Shown: one piece after another, positions 56,254 to 63,888 of the stretch | Layout of the letters: each line of letters starts with the position of its first letter | Numbering within the stretch: the stretch's first letter is position 1 | DNA from: Candidatus Intricatilinea gracilis | GTDB taxonomy: Bacteria > Pseudomonadota > Gammaproteobacteria > Burkholderiales > Burkholderiaceae_C | DNA length: 64,000 bases | Direction: 5' to 3' | Assembly: GCA_016702605.1 (NCBI GenBank) | Contig: JADJDQ010000023.1 | Location: forward strand, 1 to 64,000 | Program-made: the position numbers and the translations under genes | The notes under the pieces: generated by a model | What the model saw: the letters and a program-made list of their open reading frames with translations, nothing else | The model's database searches: none | What the model was told of the DNA's origin: nothing

Positions 56254-56269
56254 TGCAGGAGCATGGCCC
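56254..56269 (-). promoter_or_regulatory. Candidate sigma-54 promoter for transferase A
   Basis: On the minus strand the site reads GGGCCATGCTCCTGCA against the consensus TGGCACGNNNNTTGCW: GG and GC are exactly ten bases apart and TGCA is intact, but the first T and the -13 T are not matched. Weaker than the two sites at 63458-63558. Confidence 0.35.
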
Positions 56270-56302
56270 GCAAAGAAGAACGGACCGCGTCGCGGTCCGT
56301 TC
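56270..56302 (-). terminator. Intrinsic terminator of PEP-CTERM gene
   Basis: A perfect inverted repeat (GAACGGACCGCG at 56278-56289 with CGCGGTCCGTTC at 56291-56302), followed on the minus strand by TTCTTTG. It lies 29 bases past the stop of the PEP-CTERM gene. Confidence 0.75.
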
Positions 56303-56330
56303 CAAAGTCTAGTGGCAAGGCGCCGATGTA

Positions 56331-56837
56331 TCAGCCTGTGATTTGTCCCGCCTTGCGCCGACGCGCCAGACCACCAACCGCAGTCAGGCCAACGAGCAAC
56401 ATGGCCCAGGATTCGGGTTCGGGGACTGCAGTCACGGAAATTCCGCTGACATTTATGTCGCTACCGCTTAACCACGCAAGTTCGAGATGGGTAAATGTTT
56501 GACTGGCTCCCGTGGTGAATTGATAGGTGTGTAAACCTTGGCCAAACGGGGTCCGATTAAAATTCCCGCTTAGGGCGATATCGAGTGCGTACAGATCGAC
56601 CGTGCCCATACCGGCTCCGCTCGACGTGAAGGACACAACATACTGTTCGCCAGCAGTGAGCGCGAGGTTGAACCATCCATATTGCCCTGAACCCAAGGTG
56701 GTTGAACCTCCAGAGAACGTTTCGACCCCGTGTCCTGGAAACCACGGAGCTGTGTTGATTAGGTTCTCGGCCGCCTGTGCGCCCATCGAAACAATGGCAA
56801 GGCCGACCGCCAATCCCACCTTCTTCAATTGATTCAT
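56331..56837 (-). CDS. PEP-CTERM sorting-domain protein
   Basis: 168 residues from the ATG at 56837, chosen because GGGAA lies upstream and a signal peptide starts there (MNQLKKVGLAVGLAIVSMGA, cleavage after AQA). The mature domain is Gly/Ser/Thr-rich beta. The C-terminus is a textbook PEP-CTERM signal: VPEPESWAMLLVGLTAVGGL then RRRK. Exosortase recognises this and processes the protein at the inner membrane for export to the cell surface or matrix. The exosortase is not in this window. Has its own terminator; 186 bases downstream of the flippase gene. Confidence 0.93.
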   Translation of the reverse strand: MNQLKKVGLAVGLAIVSMGAQAAENLINTAPWFPGHGVETFSGGSTTLGSGQYGWFNLALTAGEQYVVSFTSSGAGMGTVDLYALDIALSGNFNRTPFGQGLHTYQFTTGASQTFTHLELAWLSGSDINVSGISVTAVPEPESWAMLLVGLTAVGGLARRRKAGQITG

Positions 56838-57023
56838 GATTGTTCCCATACTGCAAATCATGGGCCCAAACGTCAGGGTTGGCCGCCCATGATGCGTTCG
56901 AGTCGATGAGAGGACTGTAGGCCTTCGTGCTAACCCGCATCATCCCGCGACCAGGGGGCGTCGCCTCGCAAACGTGCGTTCCTAGGCGCCAGGAGTTGGG
57001 TGAACAGGTTGCACGGACTCGTT

Positions 57024-58568
57024 TCAGGCCGTCGGGCCTGCACCCCAACGCTCGATACCCTGGACGAGGGCGCCAAACCTGCCCAGCCGGTGGGCTTGTT
57101 GTGCGATCAGGCCCAGTTCGGTGGCACGCCATGCGCGCAGCACCAGGCTGAGCAACGGATAGAGCAGGACGAATACACCGCCTGCCGCAATCTGCATCCA
57201 CAAACTGGTCGACAGCAACAGGAGGCTGCCGGCGACGGCCGCTGCCAGGATGGCGGCTGCAGTCAGCCGCACGATCGGGCCCAGTGGCACGGTCAGACTG
57301 CCGTCTCGCACGGTCGCAAAGATGAGCCCGCCGTAGGCCGCGAACGAGGTGATCGCGTACGACAACAAGGCGCCGTGCAGACCATGGTCCGGAATGAACA
57401 GCCAGGCCGTCACCCCGGAGATCACCAGCGACACGGCAGCAAAGACGAATCGTGTTCGTTGTTTGTCGGTGGTGGATAGCAAGGTGCCCAGCACGTTCCA
57501 GGGCAAGGTGAGCCCGCCGGTGACCACCAGCACCTGGAAAGCGAACACCGCTTCAGCGTACTTGGGGCCGTACAGCGCCAGCACCAGCGGCGCCGCCCAG
57601 AACAGGCCGACGCCGGTGAGCAGCAGCCCGCAGAAATGGAACATGCGCATGGCCACGGCGCTGATCTCGCTGGTGCGTTGGCGGCCACCTTCACCAAAAC
57701 CATGCGCCATCAGCGGCATCAGCACCGAGTTCAGGCCCGAGGACAACAACTCGACGCCACCTCGCGTCAGGGCGATCGCGACGCTGAAGAAGGCAATCGT
57801 TTCGGCGCTGGCGTGGTGATTGAGGAACAACATCGACATCGACGAACCGTAGAAGACGGTGCATGCCAGCAGCAGCGCGGTCCAGTACAGGTGCGGCTTG
57901 ATGCGTTGCTCGATTTCGTTGCCGGGGTCGCGGTGCTGCGGGTCACGCCGTGGGCTTTGCGGCAGCCGGTGCAGCAGGGCGGGGTGGGCCAGGCTCGACA
58001 CGATGAACAGGGCGAGGTAAGCGTAGAGATGTGCGTCCAGCAACATCAGCACGATGACGCCGAGCATGCTTGCCAGGCTCATGGTGGTGAGCGAGGTGGC
58101 CTCGATGCCGAAGCGTCCGTAGCCCTTGGCCACCGACACGCCGAACAGGTACCAGGCCTTGGGTACCGAGGCCAGGATCACGATTACCGCCATCACGACG
58201 ACACCTGCCTGCCAGCCCACGGGCTGTACCAGCGGTGACACCGCGAGGAACACGCCACCCACCAGCGCCACACACCACCACTGACGGACCCAGAACCAAT
58301 GGTGCAGGGCACTCGCCGCCCGCTGGTCGGAGCGGCCGATGTATTCGGAGACGAAGCGGATCGAGGAAGTCGTCAGCCCGTTGTTCATCAGGATCACGAG
58401 GATGCCCGACAGCCACACCAGGTAGGCATAACGCCCATAGTCCGCCGGCCCGAGGGCACGTGCGGTCAGCATGCTGGCGACCAGTCCGGTCGCGAAGGCA
58501 ACGTAGGTGGAGCCGGTGACGAGCAGCGCAGCGCGCAGGACCGCGGAGCGGCCGAATTGTTTTGCCAT
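57024..58568 (-). CDS. Polysaccharide flippase (Wzx/MurJ-like)
   Basis: 514 residues with about 12-14 membrane segments and the N-terminal helix RAALLVTGSTYVAFATGLVA, MLTARALGPADYGRYAYLVW, characteristic of polysaccharide-transport (MOP superfamily) flippases. It moves undecaprenyl-linked repeats across the inner membrane. Last gene of the operon 63315-57024 and 17 bases after the deacetylase gene. Confidence 0.93.
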   Translation of the reverse strand: MAKQFGRSAVLRAALLVTGSTYVAFATGLVASMLTARALGPADYGRYAYLVWLSGILVILMNNGLTTSSIRFVSEYIGRSDQRAASALHHWFWVRQWWCVALVGGVFLAVSPLVQPVGWQAGVVVMAVIVILASVPKAWYLFGVSVAKGYGRFGIEATSLTTMSLASMLGVIVLMLLDAHLYAYLALFIVSSLAHPALLHRLPQSPRRDPQHRDPGNEIEQRIKPHLYWTALLLACTVFYGSSMSMLFLNHHASAETIAFFSVAIALTRGGVELLSSGLNSVLMPLMAHGFGEGGRQRTSEISAVAMRMFHFCGLLLTGVGLFWAAPLVLALYGPKYAEAVFAFQVLVVTGGLTLPWNVLGTLLSTTDKQRTRFVFAAVSLVISGVTAWLFIPDHGLHGALLSYAITSFAAYGGLIFATVRDGSLTVPLGPIVRLTAAAILAAAVAGSLLLLSTSLWMQIAAGGVFVLLYPLLSLVLRAWRATELGLIAQQAHRLGRFGALVQGIERWGAGPTA

Positions 58569-58585
58569 GGATCAGGTGGTCTTGC

Positions 58586-59569
58586 TCAGCAGGTGTAGTC
58601 GTTGGTCAGCACCGACGACATGCGCAAGAGCCTGAACAGGATAGTCGAGTATGTCGATTCGGTGATCACGAACCGGGGCAACTGGAACACATCGGCATGC
58701 CGGTCACTCACACCCACCGCGGTGGATACCGCTGCCTCGTAGCCTGCCTCACGCAACATCCGCACATGGCTGGTGGAATAGTCCTTGCGCGGCTTGCCAT
58801 TGGGGTACGCAAACGTGCGTGGCGGATGGCCGACGATGGTGGTGAGCGCCGCCCGATTCGCGACGATCTCGTCGCGCGCTACGGCTTCGTCGACACTTTG
58901 GAGGATGGGGTGCTGCACGGTGTGCCCGCCGATGCACATGCCGCTTCGCGCCATGGCGGCCAGTTCATCACTGGTCATCATCAGGTCGCGCGGCAGATTG
59001 TTTCCGGCCGCGCGAGCAAGTTCGTCGCACACGGTCTGGCGCTGTGCTGGCTCCAGGTACTTGATGGCCTTCACGATGTCGCCAATCGCGGCGCGGCGGG
59101 ATGGGTCGTCGCTGATGGTGAACGCCGGCAAGCCCAGGCCCTGCAACGCGAACTGCCCAGAGGGCAGGCGTCGCACACCTTCGATCACGCTATCGTGAAA
59201 CATGCGTCCGCCGTCGATGAACCCCGTGGCGATGTAGAACGTGGCGGTGATGCCATGACGTTTGAGCAGTGGCATGGCCACGTCATGGTTGTCGCGGTAA
59301 CCATCGTCGAAGGTGAGCGAGATGGCACGTGGGGGCAACCGTCCTTGCTTGAGCAGGTCGGCCGCTTCATGCAGCGGCAGGACAGTGAACAGGTCGGACA
59401 AGACCTTGAACTGCGCGTCAGCCTGCGCCGCGTGAATGAGACCCGGCTGCAGGGGGTCGGCCCGCTCCAGCACACGGTGATACATCAGCACCGGCAGGCG
59501 CGCCCGATCACCATGGCGATACGCGGCCGCAACGGCCGGGCGCAGCAGTTGGCGTCCCAGTAGGTTCAT
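58586..59569 (-). CDS. Polysaccharide deacetylase (NodB domain)
   Basis: 327 residues from the ATG at 59569. NodB motifs: LMYHRVLE (motif 0), ISLTFDDGYRDNH (motif 1 with two Asp), GGHTVQHPIL (metal-binding His pair), and FAYPNGK (motif 3). It removes N-acetyl groups from hexosamines, giving a cationic polymer. No signal peptide is obvious, so it may act on lipid-linked precursors in the cytoplasm or be exported otherwise. 24 bases after the transferase gene. Confidence 0.92.
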   Translation of the reverse strand: MNLLGRQLLRPAVAAAYRHGDRARLPVLMYHRVLERADPLQPGLIHAAQADAQFKVLSDLFTVLPLHEAADLLKQGRLPPRAISLTFDDGYRDNHDVAMPLLKRHGITATFYIATGFIDGGRMFHDSVIEGVRRLPSGQFALQGLGLPAFTISDDPSRRAAIGDIVKAIKYLEPAQRQTVCDELARAAGNNLPRDLMMTSDELAAMARSGMCIGGHTVQHPILQSVDEAVARDEIVANRAALTTIVGHPPRTFAYPNGKPRKDYSTSHVRMLREAGYEAAVSTAVGVSDRHADVFQLPRFVITESTYSTILFRLLRMSSVLTNDYTC

Positions 59570-59593
59570 GGCTGTGTGCTGAGGCAAGGTTTG

Positions 59594-60862
59594 TCAGGCC
59601 GCGGCTGTCGTGGCATCCACCTTGCCCGTGCCCTTGTGTTTGTCGATGCGGCGCTTGACGCTGCGCAAGGCGTCTTCGGCGCGGAAACGCAGGCGGTCTC
59701 GTTGCAGCACACCCCAGCTGATCTGGGATGACCGGGTCGACATGGCGCGCTTGTAGCGCAGGTCACCTGCCATGAAGTCGTAGAGTTCCAGCCCCTGGAC
59801 GGCGCAGTACGAGACGGCTCGTGCGTGGCAAACCAACCCGGGGCTCACCGAACCCTCGAGCAAGCTGTAGTCGATGCCGGTCTGGTAGTTGTAGACGTGT
59901 CCGCGATGGACGAAGTTATAGAGATATCCAAGCACCTGCTCCCCAAGCGTTATACGCAGCAGCTGAATTTCGCCGCGCCCCCATGCTCGGCTGACCAGTT
60001 CATGATGGAACCGGTTGGCGAACTCGCTGGCGAATGCGCCTGGTTTGCCCCGTGCGATCCAGTAGGGCTGATGCAAAGCCTTCAGGCCGTCGAGGTAGAC
60101 CAGTGCCTGGCTCAGATCCGAGGCAGCATGGAGTGTTATGGCGCCTAGTTTGGCACAGGCTTTTTCCGACTTGCGCACCTGATACCGTGACTGTTGCGAC
60201 AAAACCGCCAGGTAGTCGCCCTGCTTTTCGCGTACACGTTCGAGTTCGACCTGAAACGCCGGCTTGTGTTCGACACGGTACAGAGTGCCAGGAGTGTGGT
60301 CGAGGCCGATCGGTGTCTCGCTGAGGCCCGGCAGATAGAACTCGTCCCAGTCGGGCAACGACGAGACGACATGGTCCAGCATCGCCTGTTGCACCTGCGA
60401 CGTGTTGCCACGTGTCACCAGGAAGCCGTTGTATTCGATCGCGATGGCGTCGGCCACCGGATCTCCACTGGCGTTCAGGTGTATCCCGCGGCTGTAGACG
60501 AAGCCGTGGCGCCTTGCGCGGTGGCGCCCGAGCAGCGCCAGTCCGACGAGTTGACCGTTGCTGCGAGCACTCAGCAGATCGGGCAACTTGCCCGGCGGCA
60601 GGCAGGCCAGCCAACTGCCGATCCAGCTCCAAGAAGTGAAGAACGACGCATCGCTGGCGGCCTCCAGAGCCACCCATTCGGTGGCCAGCGTCTTGAGCTC
60701 GGGGCATGGCGTGATCCGCACCTGGATCGTCCCGGCCGATTGCGCGCGCGAAGCGGCTGGCAGGTCGACGGACGACGGAGTGTTCGGCAAAGAGGTGGAG
60801 GTGTTTGCAGACAAGTGATGTGATCCGACAGCGGTGATCATGATGACGTGGGGATGGGGCAA
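59594..60862 (-). CDS. GNAT/FemAB-fold transferase (CelD/BcsL-type), paralogue C
   Basis: 422 residues (a start at 60841, eight codons in, is also possible; neither has a ribosome site). The C-terminal domain has YQVRKSEKACAKLG, ALHQPYWIARGKPGAF, GYLYNFVHRGHVYNYQTGID, and GLELYDFMAGDLRYKRAM, which are Acetyltransf_6/BcsL-type motifs. More distant from the two other transferases of the locus. Presumed to add an acyl or aminoacyl group to the polysaccharide precursor. Operon with the ATP-grasp ligase, 15 bases upstream. Confidence 0.77.
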   Translation of the reverse strand: MPHPHVIMITAVGSHHLSANTSTSLPNTPSSVDLPAASRAQSAGTIQVRITPCPELKTLATEWVALEAASDASFFTSWSWIGSWLACLPPGKLPDLLSARSNGQLVGLALLGRHRARRHGFVYSRGIHLNASGDPVADAIAIEYNGFLVTRGNTSQVQQAMLDHVVSSLPDWDEFYLPGLSETPIGLDHTPGTLYRVEHKPAFQVELERVREKQGDYLAVLSQQSRYQVRKSEKACAKLGAITLHAASDLSQALVYLDGLKALHQPYWIARGKPGAFASEFANRFHHELVSRAWGRGEIQLLRITLGEQVLGYLYNFVHRGHVYNYQTGIDYSLLEGSVSPGLVCHARAVSYCAVQGLELYDFMAGDLRYKRAMSTRSSQISWGVLQRDRLRFRAEDALRSVKRRIDKHKGTGKVDATTAAA

Positions 60863-60877
60863 GGCGAGTGACTGAGC

Positions 60878-62086
60878 TCACTGCCCGAGGCCGAGACGAC
60901 GCAGTACACCGCGGATCAGGACATGCAGCACGGGTCGCGGGTCGCGCCATTGCACAAGCTGATGCACCACGCCGGGCCGCAGCACCGTGGGCAACCAACG
61001 CGCCAGTGTCCACAAGCCCTCGCGGCGGTAGATGCGCAGTGCGCGCAGATCCGTTCTCAGGTTGAGGTAGAAGACACCGACGCGCCGTTCGGGCAAGGCC
61101 TGCGGCGGCAGGCCGCAGGCGTCACGGTAGGCGATCCAGGCCAGGTTGACACCACACCGGGTCGGCAGGATGTTCCACTGGCTGGCGCGGGGGTTGATCT
61201 CCATGAGCTTGAAGTCACCCGTGACGCTGTCACGCTTGAAGTTCATGTTGGCGATGCCGCGGTAGCCGAGGCACGCCAGGATCTCGAGCGCCAGCGTCTC
61301 GAGCCCCGGCATCCAGGTGCTTTCGACATAACAACCACTGCCCGCGTGTGGCGGGTTGATGCGCCACTTGCGGCCGCAGGTGCTGGCCACAGCGCGGCCA
61401 CGGCGGTCGACGTAGGCATGGACATCGTAGTGTTCCTCGTCGTCGCCCCGGATGAATTGCTGCACCAGGAACTCGGCACCAAATGGCAACAAGGTCTGGC
61501 CGAGTTCACGCAAGGCCTGAGGCGTGTGCACTGCAATGGCCTTGCTGGCCGACACCATCCGGGGCACCCCGGCCCGGTGCCAGGCCACCGGGTGGGATGG
61601 CTTGACGATGAGCGGAAACGTGGCGTCGGCGCAGACCTTGTCCAGAGCGTCGAGCGTCGATGGCGCATACGTGCGCGGCACAGGCAGATCGTGGCTTTGT
61701 GCCAGCTCGTCGAAGTGTTGCTTGTTGCTCAGCCGGGCCGCCAGCTGGGCGTCGATCACGGTCGAGATGGCCACGCCGTCGAGCGCATCGGCGAGTCGGG
61801 TCAGCACGTTCAGGTCCGGGTCGGCCGACGGGAACACCACAGGCATCACCCCCAGACGTTGGCGCAGTGCCTGCAGTGCCTGCAGCAGCAACTCCGGCGC
61901 CTGGGTGTAGCCTGGCACGACGATCAGTTCGCGGCAATAGCGCGAGCGACCGGCTGGCACAAGGTGATATTCACTCAGCACGATGACATGTACACCTTGT
62001 TCGCCCAGCGACCGAACCAGGTTGAGATCTCCTTCGGGGGCACCCAGGCAGGACAACACCACTGCTGGCAGCGCGGCCGCGGTCAC
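60878..62086 (-). CDS. ATP-grasp ligase
   Basis: 402 residues. ATP-grasp fold with an N-terminal pre-ATP domain (MPVVFPSADPDLNVLTRLAD), a central nucleotide-binding domain (FPLIVKPSHPVAWHR; LVQQFIRGDDEEHYDVHAYV) and metal-binding residues in FKLMEINPRASQW. ATP-grasp enzymes activate a carboxylate as acylphosphate and join it to an amine. In a polysaccharide operon next to GNAT/FemAB transferases, it may activate or attach an amino acid or make an amide; substrate not predictable. The start overlaps the stop of the upstream gene (ATGA). Confidence 0.87.
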   Translation of the reverse strand: MTAAALPAVVLSCLGAPEGDLNLVRSLGEQGVHVIVLSEYHLVPAGRSRYCRELIVVPGYTQAPELLLQALQALRQRLGVMPVVFPSADPDLNVLTRLADALDGVAISTVIDAQLAARLSNKQHFDELAQSHDLPVPRTYAPSTLDALDKVCADATFPLIVKPSHPVAWHRAGVPRMVSASKAIAVHTPQALRELGQTLLPFGAEFLVQQFIRGDDEEHYDVHAYVDRRGRAVASTCGRKWRINPPHAGSGCYVESTWMPGLETLALEILACLGYRGIANMNFKRDSVTGDFKLMEINPRASQWNILPTRCGVNLAWIAYRDACGLPPQALPERRVGVFYLNLRTDLRALRIYRREGLWTLARWLPTVLRPGVVHQLVQWRDPRPVLHVLIRGVLRRLGLGQ

Positions 62087-63315
62087 GACGGCTTCTCCGC
62101 GGCGTCGGCCGCGCCAGCGTCGATGTGGTTTGTCGACTTGACGGCGCGCAGCAACCTGACGTGTTCAAGCACCTTCCAGGCTGCTGCGCCCCAGCTGCTG
62201 GTCGGCAGGAAGGCGGTGACGAGTTTGCGCCGCTGCGGCCACAACTTGTCGATGAACGAGCCCTGGGCTGCACCACTGTCCATGAAACGCAGGTCGGCGC
62301 AGACGCTGGCTGCCTGGTGCACCAGTTCGGCTTCGTTGAGGATGCCGACGCCGAACTTGCGGTAGTGGCGGTCCCAACCCACCTTGAACGCGAATCCCGC
62401 CCCGCCCGATACATAGTTGGCCGTCGACGCCACGGCCCGGCCGTCGAGCTTGAGTTCGGTGAAAAGCGCCCGCCCGGCCGCCGAGAAACGAGCGGTCATG
62501 TCGCGAAAAAACGCTTCGTCGGCGGCGCTGCTGCGCAGCGAGGTGCCACCTTCGGCCTTCCAGCCGAGATGCTCGAGGCGAAGGAAGTCGTCCACCTGTG
62601 CTTCACTGACCTCACCGCGGTGCGCCGACCACTGCAGGTGGCCGAGTTCGCTCATGCGCCGCCGGCAGCGTTCGACCTCGGCGAAGCGTGAACGCAAGCT
62701 CATCGTGAGTCCGGTGTCGGCCCATGTCGGAATCAGCATGGCGCGGTTCACGGCGCCGAACGTGCTCAGGGGGCGGCCGGCGTCCCTTGTCGCGTGTTCA
62801 AGGCAGAACAACAAGTCGCCGTACCCGTCGAGGTGGCGGATCACCAGGCCGGCGCTGGTGGGTGACAGGGCCTGGAGGCGGCGCAGCAGTGCCGCGGCTG
62901 CGTCGCCCGCATGCTCGCGGTCGAGCAGCGGCGCGCCCAGGTAGGAGTGGCGCGACATGTAGGTTTCCACATGAGGCAGCACACACACCGGGCTGCGCAG
63001 GCGCTGGCGCACCACGGCCGCGCCGAGCAACTCGGTCGCGCCGGCACAGTGGCGTTCGACCAGCATCACGACGGCTTTTGTACCTGCGTCGAGGTGACGC
63101 AGTGCCGGCAGCACGAAACAGGGTGAGTGATGGGCGTTGGGCTCCACGGCACGGCCTTCGAGTTCGAGCCAGGCACCGATGTCACGTTGTGTCAGCGCAT
63201 GTGTCGCGACGCAACGTACCCGCTGGTCGACGCTTGCCCGCGTGATGCCGACCTTGGCCGACGGCACTGTGGTGCCCGTACATTCAGCGCTGAGTTGGAT
63301 CGGCCCGGCCTTCAT
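62083..63315 (-). CDS. GNAT/FemAB-fold transferase (CelD/BcsL-type), paralogue B
   Basis: 410 residues from the ATG at 63315. I chose this start because the paralogue at 54687-55913 begins at nearly the same place relative to the first aligned block (DIxAWLxLE), and because in-frame starts at 63378 (ATG) and 63462 (TTG) either lack support or lie upstream of the predicted transcription start (about 63447). Motifs: LEHLGWKAEGGTS, FTELKLDGRAVASTANYV, FAFKVGWDRHYRKFGVG, DSGAAQGSFIDKLWPQ. First gene of the operon, behind the strong -24/-12 site at 63458-63473. Confidence 0.77.
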   Translation of the reverse strand: MKAGPIQLSAECTGTTVPSAKVGITRASVDQRVRCVATHALTQRDIGAWLELEGRAVEPNAHHSPCFVLPALRHLDAGTKAVVMLVERHCAGATELLGAAVVRQRLRSPVCVLPHVETYMSRHSYLGAPLLDREHAGDAAAALLRRLQALSPTSAGLVIRHLDGYGDLLFCLEHATRDAGRPLSTFGAVNRAMLIPTWADTGLTMSLRSRFAEVERCRRRMSELGHLQWSAHRGEVSEAQVDDFLRLEHLGWKAEGGTSLRSSAADEAFFRDMTARFSAAGRALFTELKLDGRAVASTANYVSGGAGFAFKVGWDRHYRKFGVGILNEAELVHQAASVCADLRFMDSGAAQGSFIDKLWPQRRKLVTAFLPTSSWGAAAWKVLEHVRLLRAVKSTNHIDAGAADAAEKPS

Positions 63316-63457
63316 TCGTCGTGTGTCACTGTCGGCGGATTCCGGGCTGGTGATGAGGGGGGCGAGAACGCCACGCATACAGGCGGTCGGCCCAGTGCCT
63401 GATGGCCGGGCGCCGAAGTTTCCTCGCGTTTGCTTGCGCCGGTACAAGGTCGGATTG

Positions 63458-63473
63458 TGCAAGCCTGCGGCCA
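63458..63473 (-). promoter_or_regulatory. Strong candidate sigma-54 promoter, minus strand
   Basis: On the minus strand it reads TGGCCGCAGGCTTGCA against TGGCACGNNNNTTGCW: TGGC and TTGCA intact, GG and GC ten bases apart. Predicted start about 63447, giving a ~130-base leader to the transferase B gene at 63315. Confidence 0.65.
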
Positions 63474-63542
63474 GCGAGTGACATTACCGCTTCCAGCACT
63501 CAAACATCGCCAACCGGTGGCCACATACGATTGCCGGACCAT

Positions 63543-63558
63543 TGGTCGACAACTTGCA
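63543..63558 (+). promoter_or_regulatory. Strong candidate sigma-54 promoter, plus strand
   Basis: TGGTCGACAACTTGCA: TGG and TTGCA intact, GG and GC ten bases apart. Predicted start about 63569. It points to the structured leader and the lipoprotein gene at 63889. The minus-strand site 63458-63473 lies 70 bases away back to back, so one activator-bound region may serve both. Confidence 0.6.
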
Positions 63559-63568
63559 GGTTGCGGTT

Positions 63569-63743
63569 TCGATTCAATTGGCAGGCTGCTGCGGATTACC
63601 GCACTGTGCATTGGTTCCTTAACGGAATCCCTAGTGCATCTTGGCCCGGGCGGTACTAACCTCGGGACGTCGATTGAGGGCTAGGTAGCCAGTGATCGGC
63701 GCATCAGAGCATTGCCCCCAGGTTTACCTGGGGGCTTTTTTTT
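63569..63743 (+). ncRNA. Structured leader or small RNA ending in a terminator
   Basis: From the predicted sigma-54 start to a perfect terminator. Helices: TGCGG-ATTA-CCGCA (63590-63603), GGTTCC with GGAATCC (63613-63630), then the terminator. No open frame with a ribosome site. It could be a free ~175-base small RNA or the 5' leader that attenuates the lipoprotein operon. I do not recognise a known riboswitch class. Confidence 0.4.
63714..63743 (+). terminator. Perfect intrinsic terminator upstream of lipoprotein gene
   Basis: GCCCCCAGG (63714-63722) pairs with CCTGGGGGC (63727-63735), loop TTTA, then eight T. Nothing coding precedes it on the plus strand between the divergent operons, so it ends a short RNA or attenuates the gene at 63889. 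Confidence 0.9.
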
Positions 63744-63888
63744 ACCCGTCTCTCGAACGGTTGCCTCTCGGCTGTCGGCAGATTCGCACACCACCCTGGC
63801 TGGGGCCAAGACGGCGCGTTACCGATTGTGTGCAACGCCTGCAGCGGCTAAAAGGCACCCACTCGATGACATCTCAGGAGTCCTGGAC

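Larger units (their letters stand above)
55914..56330. other. 417-base intergenic region with terminator and candidate sigma-54 site
   Basis: No gene supported. It contains the terminator of the PEP-CTERM gene (56270-56302) and, just past it on the minus strand, a -24/-12-like element (GGGCCATGCTCCTGCA, GG and GC ten bases apart; 56254-56269) pointing to the transferase gene at 55913, ~330 bases away. The remainder is unremarkable. Confidence 0.45.
63316..63888. other. 573-base divergent control region
   Basis: Separates the minus-strand operon starting at 63315 from the plus-strand lipoprotein gene at 63889. It holds the two sigma-54-type sites, the structured leader and terminator, and a tiny open frame (ATG at 63866, eight codons, stop overlapping the lipoprotein start) that may couple translation. 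Confidence 0.6.

Noticed and set aside
56837..56867. Sigma-54-like element upstream of the PEP-CTERM gene (GGGCCCATGATTTGCA)
   Set aside because: Spacing is correct, but the implied transcription start is only about four bases before the start codon and would remove the GGGAA ribosome site; a leaderless message would be needed.
63378..63462. Earlier starts (TTG 63462, ATG 63378) for the transferase B gene
   Set aside because: The TTG lies inside the sigma-54 element, upstream of its predicted start point, and the paralogue supports the start at 63315.
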